This document shows positions 24,023-33,163 of a DNA stretch of 64,000 nucleotides, in pieces. The first letter of the stretch is position 1, and each line of letters opens with the position of its first letter. A program made the translations under genes and the position numbers. The DNA comes from Candidatus Faeciplasma pullistercoris (lineage in GTDB: Bacteria > Bacillota > Clostridia > Oscillospirales > Ruminococcaceae): assembly GCA_018715525.1 (NCBI GenBank), contig DVLL01000023.1, forward strand, positions 26,385 through 90,384, written 5' to 3'. A model generated the notes under the pieces. It did not search any database. It was not told where the DNA came from and saw only the letters and a list, made by a program, of their open reading frames with translations.

Positions 24023-24604
24023 TCATTTGTTTTTAAGAAACTCTTCCAGCTTGCGCAGAGCAGTTCCCCGGTGGCTGACAGCGTTTTTCTCATCGTCAGA
24101 GAACTCGGCGAGGCTTCTGTCGCCGACCATAAAAATCGGGTCGTAGCCAAAGCCGTTGTCACCGACTCTGTCATAGCCTATCCTGCCCTCTATTTTTCCG
24201 TCGAACTGGGTCATTTCTCCGCTTTCGTCTATGTATGTTATCACACATACAAACCGAGCGGTTCTCTTTTCATCCGGAACGCCTTTTAGCTTTTCCATGA
24301 CCAGGTAGCAGCGCTCTATGTCGTCTACCTCGGGTCCTCCGTACCTTGCGGAATATACTCCCGGCTCTCCTCCGAGAGCGTCCACCTCGAGTCCAGAATC
24401 GTCAGCTATTGTCGGGGTGTGAAGAATGTCGTACAAAGCCTTTGCTTTGATGGCGGAGTTCTCCGCAAATGTGGTTCCCGTCTCGTCCGCCTCCATGTGG
24501 ACTCCCGCCTCGCTCTGGGACTTAACCTCAAATCCGTACGGCGAGAGAATCCTCTTGACCTCGCGAAGCTTGTCCTTATTGTTAGACGCCAAAATCAAAT
24601 CCAT
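24023..24604 (-). CDS. rdgB: XTP/dITP diphosphatase (RdgB/HAM1)
   Basis: House-cleaning enzyme hydrolysing dITP, ITP and XTP to monophosphates. It has 193 residues with LILASNNKDKLREVK (SxNxxK motif), TIADDSGLEVDALGGEPGVYSARY and NGFGYDPIF. The ATG at 24604 is used because GGAGG at about 24614-24618 lies 9-10 nt before it; the ATG at 24613 would be only one base from the site. Downstream of ftsY. Confidence 0.96.
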   Translation of the reverse strand: MDLILASNNKDKLREVKRILSPYGFEVKSQSEAGVHMEADETGTTFAENSAIKAKALYDILHTPTIADDSGLEVDALGGEPGVYSARYGGPEVDDIERCYLVMEKLKGVPDEKRTARFVCVITYIDESGEMTQFDGKIEGRIGYDRVGDNGFGYDPIFMVGDRSLAEFSDDEKNAVSHRGTALRKLEEFLKNK

Positions 24605-24639
24605 ATAACACATGCCTCCGTATATATTCCTTCGTATAA

Positions 24640-25548
24640 TCAGTTTTCAAAGAGGGCGTCGATAAAGTCCCTTGCGCAAAACGGCTGTATATCCTCTATC
24701 TTCTCGCCTACTGTTACCAGCTTGACCGGTATCTTGAGCTCGTTGGATATCGGTATGACTATTCCGCCCTTTGCGGTGCTGTCAAGCTTGGTCAGGATTA
24801 TTCCGGTGATATCGGCAGCCTCGTTGAACTCTCTTGCCTGATTTACGGCGTTCTGACCGGTAGTAGCGTCAAGAGCTATAAGCACCTCAAGCGCGCAGCC
24901 CTCCGCCTTGGAATGAACTATTTTCGATATCTTCGAGAGCTCCTGCATCAGGTTTTTCTTAGTGTGAAGCCTTCCGGCCGTATCCACAATGACTACATCG
25001 ACGTTTCTTGCCTTTGCCGCGTCCATTGCGTCGTACACCACCGACGCGGGGTCAGAGCCCTCGGCGTGTTTGATGATATCCGCACCTGAGCGGTCGCACC
25101 ACACCTGGAGCTGGTCAATGGCGGCAGCTCTGAAGGTGTCGGCGGCGGCTACAAGAACCTTTTTGCCCTGATGAATCAGCTGGTATGACAGCTTGCCTAT
25201 CGTGGTCGTCTTGCCCGCTCCGTTTACTCCTATGACGAGTATGACAGATGGCTTAGTGGAAAGGTCAAGAGGCTTATCCTCGCCGAGCATATCAGATATG
25301 ATATCCTTAAGCGCCTGCCTGATTTCCGAAGTGTCGGTGATCTTATCCTCCTTGACCTTCTTTCTTAGGTTGTCAACAATTTCCTCGGAGGTTTTCCCGC
25401 CGAGATCAGACAAAATCAGCGTTTCCTCAAGCTCGTCATAGAACTCCTCATCTATCTTCCTGCCTCCGGACAGAAGCGAGTTGATCCCGTCCATAAGGCT
25501 CGATTTTGTCTTTGAAAGCCCGGCTTTCAGCTTGTCAAAAAAGCCCAT
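24640..25548 (-). CDS. ftsY: Signal recognition particle receptor FtsY
   Basis: SRP GTPase that docks ribosome-SRP complexes at the membrane. At 302 residues it is essentially the NG domain with a very short N-terminal region, as in many Gram-positives. GVNGAGKTTTIGKL (G1, about 109-122), DTAGRLHTKKNLM (G3), TKLDSTAKGG (G4) and the closing loop are intact. It follows smc by 12 bp, the conserved rnc-smc-ftsY order interrupted only by a radical SAM gene. Confidence 0.97.
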   Translation of the reverse strand: MGFFDKLKAGLSKTKSSLMDGINSLLSGGRKIDEEFYDELEETLILSDLGGKTSEEIVDNLRKKVKEDKITDTSEIRQALKDIISDMLGEDKPLDLSTKPSVILVIGVNGAGKTTTIGKLSYQLIHQGKKVLVAAADTFRAAAIDQLQVWCDRSGADIIKHAEGSDPASVVYDAMDAAKARNVDVVIVDTAGRLHTKKNLMQELSKISKIVHSKAEGCALEVLIALDATTGQNAVNQAREFNEAADITGIILTKLDSTAKGGIVIPISNELKIPVKLVTVGEKIEDIQPFCARDFIDALFEN

Positions 25549-25560
25549 AATAATCTCCTT

Positions 25561-28500
25561 TTAGTTATTTTCAGTAAAGGACACTTGCGAAACGTCCATC
25601 TTTAAGAGCTTGGAAACTCCTTTTTCCTGCATCGTAACGCCATACAGCACATCCGCTTCCTCCATCGTTCCACGCCTGTGGGTAATCAGTATGAACTGGG
25701 TGGTATCGGTGAAGTTGCGCAGATACTGCGCGTATCTTGTTACGTTTACATCATCAAGCGCAGCCTCTATCTCGTCAAGTATACAAAAAGGCGAGGGTCT
25801 GAGCTTGAGTATCGCAAAATAAATCGCTATTGCGACAAAGGACTGCTCTCCGCCCGACAAAAGCGAGAGGTTCTTTATCACCTTTCCCGGGGGCGCGACA
25901 TTTATTTCTATTCCGGACTCCAGGACATTTTCCGGGTCTGTGAGCTTGAGCTCCGCCCTGCCTCCGCCGAACAGCTCGACAAATATGCTCTTGAAGTTGT
26001 CGTTTATCTTATTGAAGCTTTCGGTAAATATCTCGCGCATGCTCTTGGTAAGGTCCGCTATAAGCTTCTCAAGCTCGGCTTTCGACTTTGTGACATCCCC
26101 GAGCTGACCGGACATAAATTCGTACCTCTCGGAAACCTCCTTATACTCGTCTATGGCTTCGGTATTAACCGAGCCGAGAGACCTTATCTTGCTCTTCAGC
26201 TCATTTAGGCGCTTAGTCGCATCTGAGATATCGTCAAGCTTGATTGCTCCCTCGCACGCCTGCGCGACAGTCAGATTGTACGACTCCCAAAGCTGGCTCA
26301 CTATTGCGTCGCTGTCCTTGTGAAGATTCTCAAGTCTCTCGTTTAAACGGGACAGCTCCGCAGATATCTGTTCCTTGCGCTCAGTCTTTTGCTTTTCCAA
26401 CTGCCGCAGCTCGTTTTCCTTTTTCTCATGCTCAAGCGATGATGCCAGCTCCTCCTTGATCCTCAGATTCAAGCTTTCGATAACCGCTTTTGAGTTTGCG
26501 ACCTCACGCTCCCGCTCGCTTATATTCAACTTCTGCGCCTCTATCTCAGACTCCAGTTCTGAAATCTTTTTATCATATCCCGCCGCGGTCTCCTTTGCGC
26601 TCTCGATTCCGCCGAGCAGTGTCTCAAGACTGAGCTTTGACGCCTGTAAATCCTTTTCAAGCTCAACAAGCCTTAAGCGCATATCTGAAATCTGGTTCGA
26701 TTTTTCCTCGCGAATGCTTTTATGCTCTCCGGATTTAAGATTAAACTCGCTCATCTTGGATTCAAGCGAGGATATCTGCGCGCCTATCGACTCAAGCTCG
26801 GCAAGGCAGCCTTGAGAGTCCTCCCTCGCCTTAGCTATCTTCTCAGCACTCTCATTTTCCGCCTTTGATAGCTCTGTAAGCCTGTCGGCAAGCTGCTCGT
26901 CAACAAGCTCAAGCCTTTTAGCCTCACCCTCGAAGCGGATTTTATCAGCCTCTGCGTTTGATATGATATCCTTCTCGGCTTCGATGTCGAATCCAAGCTT
27001 CTCAGTTTCCGCCGAAATCGAGCTGAGCCTCTCCTTTAGGATGGCGTTCTTTGACTCAAGCCTTGTCACCTTGTAAATTATCTGCGCTATCTCGTTTTTC
27101 CTTGACAGAACTCCTGCGGTACGGGAAGCGCTTCCTCCGGTGAAGGAGCCTCCGGCGTTTATCACCTGTCCGTCAAGCGTGATGATCCTGAACTTATAGC
27201 CATATTTTTTTGCTATCGAGGTGGCAAGGTCTATGTTCTCTGCAACTACTATTCTTCCGAGAAGCGAGTTGATTATCCCTGTGTATTCCTCATCTGCCTC
27301 GACAAGCTCGCTCGCCAGAGCCACATACCCCTCTGCCATGTCGAGTCCCTTTTCGTAAAGGGTGTTCCCCTTTACCGAGGTGAGAGGCAAAAAAGTCGCT
27401 CTTCCGCCGTTTGTTTCCTTTAAAAAGCGTATTCCCGCCTTGGCGCAATCCTCATCCGATACGACTATATTCTGAAGTCCTCCGCCCAGAGCCGTCTCTA
27501 TCGCTAAGCTGTACTTTTGGTCTACCGTGATTATCCCGGCAACCGTGCCTCTTACTCCTCTGAGCCTTCCGGAGCGTCCTGCGGCGATCACCGACTTTAC
27601 GCTTCCCGAGAAGCCCTCCATGCTGTTTTCAAGCTCCTCAAGCATCTGTCTGCGGGAATTCAGGCTCCTAATATTAAGTCCTGCGTTGTTATATTCCTCC
27701 GTCGCCTCTTTGAGATGCGCGGACTTCTTTGAGTAAAGCATATTGTAGCCAGAAAGCTTGTTTCCGTGCTCCTCTACCGTCTTTTGTATATCCGCTATTC
27801 CGTCTCTTACCCGTCTTATCTCTTCCGACGTCTGGGCAAGCCTTCTGCGTGTTTCCTCAATAAGAGGCTTAGCCTTAACGGCAGCGTCCTCGGCATCGCG
27901 TATGGCGATCTGCGCGCTCTCCTCGGAAAACCGCAGCTCGGAACGCCTGACGTACAAAAGATTGAGCTTTGATGTTATGCCGTTCAGTTCCTGCGAGAAC
28001 CTATCCGACTCGTCGTTCAGCCTGATAAGCTCCGCCTCGAGTCCTGATACCTCCTCGGAAACCTCAAGCTTGTCCTTTTCTATGCGGGCAATCTCCTCTT
28101 TTTTAAGAGATATTCTTCCGGCAGTCTCGCTTTCAGCCTCAAAGAGCCTGTTTTTTTGCTCGTTTACCTCGGATACCTGCTCGGTATAATGCCTGATGTT
28201 GTTTTTATACACAGCTATATCGGCTGCCGCCGTGGCGTTTTCCTCGGTAAGAGCGGTTATCCGCCTGCGGTAGTCCTCCGCAGCAGAGGCGCACTGGCGG
28301 CGCTTAAGCGTCAGCTCCTCAGCCTGAGCCTCATACTCTTCTATCTCGTTCGTCAAAAGCTCATACTCGCCGTTGGATACCAAAAGACTGTTCTCGAGCT
28401 CATTTGAGGATTTTTTTATCTCGTCAAGGCGGTACATCCATACGGCTATCTCAATATCCCGTCTCTCGCCCGCGAGGACAAGGTATTTCTTCGCCTTCTC

Positions 28501-29127
28501 AGACTGTATTCTGAGCGGCTCTACCCTTCCCTCAAGCTCGGAAAGGATATCCTTTAACCTTAGGATATTGTCCTCGGCTGAGGCAAGACGCCGCTCCGAC
28601 TCCTCCTTCTTATAGCGGAACTTGGATATTCCGGCGGCCTCCTCGAATATCTCGCGCCTTTCGTTTGACTTTGAGCCGACAATGTCCGCTACCCTGCCCT
28701 GACCGATTATGTAGTACCCGTCACGACCAAGGCCGGTATCCATGAAAAGCTCGACCACGTCCTTGAGCCTCACCTGATTGCCGTTAATCAGATACTCGCT
28801 CTCGCCGTTTCTCCAAAGCCTTCTCATGACGCTGACGGTGTCTGAATCTATTCCTAAGCTTCTGTCCTCGTTTGATATATTAAGAGTGACCGTAGCAAAG
28901 CTGACCGACTTTCTCAGTGCGGTTCCGCCGAAGATGACATCCTCCATTTTGCCGCCTCTCAGCATCTTTGAGGACTGCTCTCCCAAAACCCAGCGAACTG
29001 CGTCTCCTATATTGCTCTTTCCGCTTCCGTTAGGACCTACTATCGCAGTAAGACCCTTTCCGAATTCCAGAGTCGTCTTATCAGGGAAGGATTTAAAGCC
29101 GTGCAGTTCTAATGACTTTAGATACAA
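25561..29127 (-). CDS. smc: Chromosome segregation ATPase SMC
   Basis: Core subunit of bacterial condensin; it works with ScpA and ScpB, both encoded at 51-52 kb of this window. It has 1188 residues: N-terminal Walker A GPNGSGKSNIGDAVRW (about 32-47), long coiled coil, hinge domain at about 515-670 (RGVRGTVAGIITVD..., GGSFTGGSASRTAGVLSR), second coiled coil, then signature LSGGEQSFVAIA and Walker B FCILDEIEAALDD. All parts for ATP-driven loop extrusion are present. It overlaps the stop of the radical SAM gene upstream by 10 bp. Confidence 0.98.
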   Translation of the reverse strand: MYLKSLELHGFKSFPDKTTLEFGKGLTAIVGPNGSGKSNIGDAVRWVLGEQSSKMLRGGKMEDVIFGGTALRKSVSFATVTLNISNEDRSLGIDSDTVSVMRRLWRNGESEYLINGNQVRLKDVVELFMDTGLGRDGYYIIGQGRVADIVGSKSNERREIFEEAAGISKFRYKKEESERRLASAEDNILRLKDILSELEGRVEPLRIQSEKAKKYLVLAGERRDIEIAVWMYRLDEIKKSSNELENSLLVSNGEYELLTNEIEEYEAQAEELTLKRRQCASAAEDYRRRITALTEENATAAADIAVYKNNIRHYTEQVSEVNEQKNRLFEAESETAGRISLKKEEIARIEKDKLEVSEEVSGLEAELIRLNDESDRFSQELNGITSKLNLLYVRRSELRFSEESAQIAIRDAEDAAVKAKPLIEETRRRLAQTSEEIRRVRDGIADIQKTVEEHGNKLSGYNMLYSKKSAHLKEATEEYNNAGLNIRSLNSRRQMLEELENSMEGFSGSVKSVIAAGRSGRLRGVRGTVAGIITVDQKYSLAIETALGGGLQNIVVSDEDCAKAGIRFLKETNGGRATFLPLTSVKGNTLYEKGLDMAEGYVALASELVEADEEYTGIINSLLGRIVVAENIDLATSIAKKYGYKFRIITLDGQVINAGGSFTGGSASRTAGVLSRKNEIAQIIYKVTRLESKNAILKERLSSISAETEKLGFDIEAEKDIISNAEADKIRFEGEAKRLELVDEQLADRLTELSKAENESAEKIAKAREDSQGCLAELESIGAQISSLESKMSEFNLKSGEHKSIREEKSNQISDMRLRLVELEKDLQASKLSLETLLGGIESAKETAAGYDKKISELESEIEAQKLNISEREREVANSKAVIESLNLRIKEELASSLEHEKKENELRQLEKQKTERKEQISAELSRLNERLENLHKDSDAIVSQLWESYNLTVAQACEGAIKLDDISDATKRLNELKSKIRSLGSVNTEAIDEYKEVSERYEFMSGQLGDVTKSKAELEKLIADLTKSMREIFTESFNKINDNFKSIFVELFGGGRAELKLTDPENVLESGIEINVAPPGKVIKNLSLLSGGEQSFVAIAIYFAILKLRPSPFCILDEIEAALDDVNVTRYAQYLRNFTDTTQFILITHRRGTMEEADVLYGVTMQEKGVSKLLKMDVSQVSFTENN

Positions 29128-30134
29128 GTTTCATCCTCCCAACCTGACAAACATAACTTCTTTGACTGACCGGGGCGCGGCTTAACCTCGACCTTTATGC
29201 CCAGGTCATCAAAATATCTTATATTTTCACGGTGCTGACCAAGCGCCTTTGACAAATCCTGCGGTCTGACATAAAAAACGCATTCACGCATTCCTGATTT
29301 AACTGACAGAGATTTCATCTCGTTCCTGAAACGCCTTGCCTCGCACAGCTCCCTGAACGCCGGATGGTATATTCCCCCAAGCATATCCCTCTCTACATCT
29401 GTCGAAGAATGAAGCCCAAGCTTTATCACCCTTATACCAGCGTCCTCAAACATCTCAAGAAGCGTTGAGCATAGCTCAACCGCGCTCTCAAGCTCATATG
29501 TTTGATACTTTCCCTCGGAATAAAGCTCTCCGAGCCTTGTGTTTTTAAGCACGACGGTTGGATAAATCCTAACCTCCATGGGCGCAAGCTCTATAAGCCT
29601 TTTAGCGGTGTATATATCCTTTTCCGGCGTAGAGCCGTAAAGACCTACCATCATCTGAAGCCCCAAGCTGAAGCCACGCCGGTGCGACTTTATAAGACCG
29701 GAGGTGGCCTCTACATCATGTGCCGAATGTCCTCTTTCATTCAGAGTAAGGACATCGTCGCACATCGACTGTGCCCCAAGCTCTATCGCCGTTACCCCGC
29801 TACAAGCAAGTATATCCAAAATCTCGGGGGTTATGGCGTCAGGACGAGTTGACAGCCGTATCCCCCTGAAGCCGAGCGAAAGGTACTCTCTTGCAGCGTC
29901 CAGAAGCTCTGTCATATACCACCTCGGAACGGCTGTAAAGCTTCCTCCGAAGAACGCGATTTCTGTGTCAGGCGGGTTCACTCCGTCACGCAGCGCCTGC
30001 TCGCAGACCCTCCTGACGTCCGCCGCCCTCGGTATATCGCTCACGCCTGTTATGGCGTTCTGGTTGCAGAAGGAGCACTTATGCGGGCAGCCTATGTGCG
30101 GGACGAATATCGAGATGTTGGAGTGCTTACTCAT
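29118..30134 (-). CDS. Elp3-like radical SAM protein
   Basis: A 338-residue radical SAM enzyme with the 4Fe-4S motif Cx3Cx2C in HIGCPHKCSFCNQ at residues about 12-24, the FFGGSFT (glycine-rich SAM) motif and RLSTRPDAI. The C-terminal half resembles the radical SAM part of Elp3/oxygen-independent coproporphyrinogen III oxidase-like families common between rnc and smc in Clostridia. No acetyltransferase domain is present. The substrate is unknown, probably RNA. It overlaps rnc by 8 bp and smc by 10 bp, so it is tightly coupled. Confidence 0.88.
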   Translation of the reverse strand: MSKHSNISIFVPHIGCPHKCSFCNQNAITGVSDIPRAADVRRVCEQALRDGVNPPDTEIAFFGGSFTAVPRWYMTELLDAAREYLSLGFRGIRLSTRPDAITPEILDILACSGVTAIELGAQSMCDDVLTLNERGHSAHDVEATSGLIKSHRRGFSLGLQMMVGLYGSTPEKDIYTAKRLIELAPMEVRIYPTVVLKNTRLGELYSEGKYQTYELESAVELCSTLLEMFEDAGIRVIKLGLHSSTDVERDMLGGIYHPAFRELCEARRFRNEMKSLSVKSGMRECVFYVRPQDLSKALGQHRENIRYFDDLGIKVEVKPRPGQSKKLCLSGWEDETCI

Positions 30135-30822
30135 GCTCTACAGCGCCCATAAGCTCAAGAGCCTGCTTTGCCGCAAGCTGCTCTGCATGCTTTTTCGAGC
30201 TTGCAGTGCCCTCTCCTATGACGTTCGAGTTGAGCATGACATGCACGGTGAATGATTTGTTGTGATCCGGTCCCGATTCACTGACAAGCCTATATTCCAC
30301 CGACTCCTCGGGGTTTTTCTGGATTATCTCCTGCAAAATGGTCTTGTAGTCGTCGTAAGCCTTAGCGACCGCCTCGCGTATGTTCTCAGGCAAAAACCGC
30401 ATTATATGACTTCTCGCGGCTTCCAAACCGCCATCAAGGTATATCGCGGCTATAACTGCCTCAAAGGCGTCAGAAACTATCGACGGACGATCCTTTCCGC
30501 CGTTCTGAGCCTCTCCCCTGCCAAAGATAATATATTCGCCGAGATCGATCTTTTTCGCAAACTTTGCAAGCATCTTCTCACAAACCAGCGTTGCTCTCGT
30601 CTTGCTGAGCTCTCCCTCCGGATACGCGGTGTATGTCTCAAACAGATACTCCGAAACCACTAAAGACAATACAGAGTCCCCGAGAAACTCAAGCCTCTCA
30701 TTTGACCTGTACTGATGCTTTGACTCGTTGGCGTAGGAAGAATGCGTAAGCGCCTCAAAAAGCAGGTTCCTGTCCCTGAACTTATATCCGATTTTTTCTT
30801 CAAACTCACTCAGCCTGTCCAT
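30127..30822 (-). CDS. rnc: Ribonuclease III
   Basis: Double-strand-specific endoribonuclease for rRNA maturation and RNA turnover. The catalytic domain carries NERLEFLGDSVLSLVV (metal-binding Glu and Asp) and the second acidic pair in DAFEAVIAAIYLDGG; the dsRBD is at the C-terminus (TSSKKHAEQLAAKQAL). About 231 residues from ATG 30822. An upstream in-frame ATG (30831) behind AAGGA is an alternative. The 5' end overlaps the 3' end of plsX by about 17 bp. Confidence 0.96.
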   Translation of the reverse strand: MDRLSEFEEKIGYKFRDRNLLFEALTHSSYANESKHQYRSNERLEFLGDSVLSLVVSEYLFETYTAYPEGELSKTRATLVCEKMLAKFAKKIDLGEYIIFGRGEAQNGGKDRPSIVSDAFEAVIAAIYLDGGLEAARSHIMRFLPENIREAVAKAYDDYKTILQEIIQKNPEESVEYRLVSESGPDHNKSFTVHVMLNSNVIGEGTASSKKHAEQLAAKQALELMGAVEHE

Positions 30823-31831
30823 TTTCCACATTTTCCTTGTTTTTAAGCTCGTCCAGTCCCGCGGATATTTCCTCGAGAACATTGGACTCTATGAATATCT
30901 TGGCCTGACGAATGGCATTGCAGAAGGCGTTGGCGTCAGACGAGCCGTGCGCCTTGATTACCGGTCTGGCGGTTCCTAAGAGCGGCGCTCCGCCGTATTC
31001 GGTATAATCCATTTTCTTCTTGAACTCGTTAAGCTTCTTTAACACAAGCAAGCCGCTAAGCTTGGCTCCGATTCCTCCTGAGAACATTCCCCTGAGCGAG
31101 CCCGAGATGAACTTGCCCATTCCCTCCATGGTCTTGAGTATCATGTTGCCGCTGAAGCCGTCCGCTACGACGACATCCGCTCCGGCAAGAGGAATATCTC
31201 TTCCCTCGATGTTGCCTATGAAGTTTACGGGAGAGCTTGAAAGCAGCCTATAAGCCTCACGCTCCAAGTCTCTTCCTTTTGTCGGCTCCGCGCCTATATT
31301 GGCAAGCGCGACTCTCGGATTCTTCCTTCCCATATGCCTGCTCATGTACGCAGAGCCCATTACTCCGAACTGTGCAAGCATCTCGGGACGGCAATCGGCG
31401 TTTGCTCCGACATCCAGAACCATGCAGGGCTCCTTAACGGTGGGAAGAACGGTAGCGAGCGCTACTCTCTTTATACCCTTTAACCTCTTGACTATGAATG
31501 TAGCTCCGAATACGAGAGCGCCTGTCGAGCCTCCGGAAACAAACGCGTCGCCCTTGCCCTCGTGCAAAAGCCTCAGTCCTACCGCCATCGAGCAATCCTT
31601 ATACTCCTTAAGTATCTTTGACGGGTCGCAGCAGACGTCTATTACATCCGGCGCGTGGTATATCTCGAGTTTTGATATGTCCACTCCGTTTTCCTTGGCA
31701 CAGCTTTCGATTTTCTCCTTGTCGCCTACCACGGTGACCTCGACACCGAGCTCGTTTACAGCTCTCGCAGCTCCCTTGAGCACCTCGAGCGGAGCGTTGT
31801 CTCCGCCGAATCCATCGATTATTATTCTCAT
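30806..31831 (-). CDS. plsX: Phosphate acyltransferase PlsX
   Basis: Peripheral membrane enzyme converting acyl-ACP to acyl-phosphate for phospholipid synthesis with PlsY. It has 341 residues, with IIDGFGGDNAPLEVLKGA at the start, GGSTGALVFGATFIVKR, DVGANADCRPEMLAQFG and DGFSGNMILKTMEG, all family hallmarks. It follows trmFO by 18 bp. The usual acpP neighbour between plsX and rnc is missing here. Confidence 0.97.
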   Translation of the reverse strand: MRIIIDGFGGDNAPLEVLKGAARAVNELGVEVTVVGDKEKIESCAKENGVDISKLEIYHAPDVIDVCCDPSKILKEYKDCSMAVGLRLLHEGKGDAFVSGGSTGALVFGATFIVKRLKGIKRVALATVLPTVKEPCMVLDVGANADCRPEMLAQFGVMGSAYMSRHMGRKNPRVALANIGAEPTKGRDLEREAYRLLSSSPVNFIGNIEGRDIPLAGADVVVADGFSGNMILKTMEGMGKFISGSLRGMFSGGIGAKLSGLLVLKKLNEFKKKMDYTEYGGAPLLGTARPVIKAHGSSDANAFCNAIRQAKIFIESNVLEEISAGLDELKNKENVENGQAE

Positions 31832-31849
31832 ACCGTATACCTCTTTTTC

Positions 31850-33163
31850 TTATCCTCTTGACAGCGCCTCGTCCAAAGACAAAAGCGCCCTTTGCGATAT
31901 CGCCGCGTATTTTTCCTGCTTGTTCCGTATTCTCTCTGGTAGCTCCGGAAGTATCCCCATATTCGAGCCCATCGGCTGGAATCCTGACGGCGAGCCTTTC
32001 TCAACATACTCTGACAGAGCGCCGAGCATCGTGTTGCCGGGAAGAGTTATCTCGCTCAGACCGTTTAATCTTCTTGAAAGGCTCATTCCTGCGTAAATCC
32101 CGCTTGCAGCCGACTCGATATATCCCTCGACTCCTGTCATCTGTCCGGCAAAATATATCCGTCTGTCCTCAATAAGACAAAAGTGCCTGTCCAGTATGCC
32201 GGGCGAGTTCAGATATGTATTCCTGTGCATCACGCCGTATCGAACAAACTCTGCCTCGCCAAGCCCCGGTATGAGGGAAAACACACGCTTTTGCTCGCCA
32301 AACCTCAGGTTTGTCTGAAATCCGACAAGGTTATAAAGCGTTCCCTCGTTATTTTCCTTTCTGAGCTGCACCACGGCGTAGGGTCGCCTGCCGGTTCTCG
32401 GATCGATAAGACCGACCGGCTTCAAAGGGCCAAAGCGCATGGTGTCCTCGCCGCGTCTGGCAAGCACCTCGATGGGCATGCAGCCCTCGTAGACCTTAAA
32501 ATCCTTTGAGCCCTCCAGCTCAAATTCATGCAGCGGCGCGCTCTCGGCTGCTACGAGCTGGTTGTAAAACTCAAGATACTCCTCTTTATTCATAGGACAG
32601 TTGAGATAGTCCGCCTCGCCTCTGTCATACCTTGAAGCCTCGAACACAAGACTTCTGTCAAGGCTATCGGCAGTCACTATCGGAGCTGCCGCGTCATGAA
32701 AATAAAGATACTTTTGGCCGACTAGCTCCTGTATGCTATGTGAGAGCGCGTCCGAGGTCAGCGGTCCGGTGGCTATGACCACATAACCGTCCGGAATATC
32801 GGTAACCTCGCCGCAGATAACCTTGATATTCGGGTGAGAGGTGATTTTCTTTGTTACAAAGTCGGAAAACTCCTCTCTGGACACCGCTAAGGCTCCGCCG
32901 GCGCTTACTTTTGTAGCCTGAGCCGCCTGCATGGTAAGCGAGCCTAAGCGCCTCATCTCTTCCTTCAAAAGACCCGCCGCCGACTCTAATCTCTCCGCCT
33001 TTAGAGAATTTGAGCAGACCAGCTCTGCATATCCCTTATACTTATGCGCCGGGGTATACTTTTGAGGCTTCATCTCATAAAGCTCGACGCTTATACCTGA
33101 ATTTGCGAGCTGCCACGCCGCCTCGCAGCCTGCCAGCCCCGCTCCTATAACCTTGACCGTCAT
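31850..33163 (-). CDS. trmFO: Methylene-THF-dependent tRNA (uracil-54-C5)-methyltransferase
   Basis: Flavoenzyme forming ribothymidine at tRNA position 54 using methylene-tetrahydrofolate, the Gram-positive alternative to TrmA. It has 437 residues with FAD-binding VIGAGLAGCEAAW at the N-terminus and the GQMTGVEGYIESAASG block near the C-terminus. Its start overlaps the topA stop by 1 bp (TGATG), so it is translationally coupled; topA-trmFO is a conserved firmicute pair. Confidence 0.97.
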   Translation of the reverse strand: MTVKVIGAGLAGCEAAWQLANSGISVELYEMKPQKYTPAHKYKGYAELVCSNSLKAERLESAAGLLKEEMRRLGSLTMQAAQATKVSAGGALAVSREEFSDFVTKKITSHPNIKVICGEVTDIPDGYVVIATGPLTSDALSHSIQELVGQKYLYFHDAAAPIVTADSLDRSLVFEASRYDRGEADYLNCPMNKEEYLEFYNQLVAAESAPLHEFELEGSKDFKVYEGCMPIEVLARRGEDTMRFGPLKPVGLIDPRTGRRPYAVVQLRKENNEGTLYNLVGFQTNLRFGEQKRVFSLIPGLGEAEFVRYGVMHRNTYLNSPGILDRHFCLIEDRRIYFAGQMTGVEGYIESAASGIYAGMSLSRRLNGLSEITLPGNTMLGALSEYVEKGSPSGFQPMGSNMGILPELPERIRNKQEKYAAISQRALLSLDEALSRG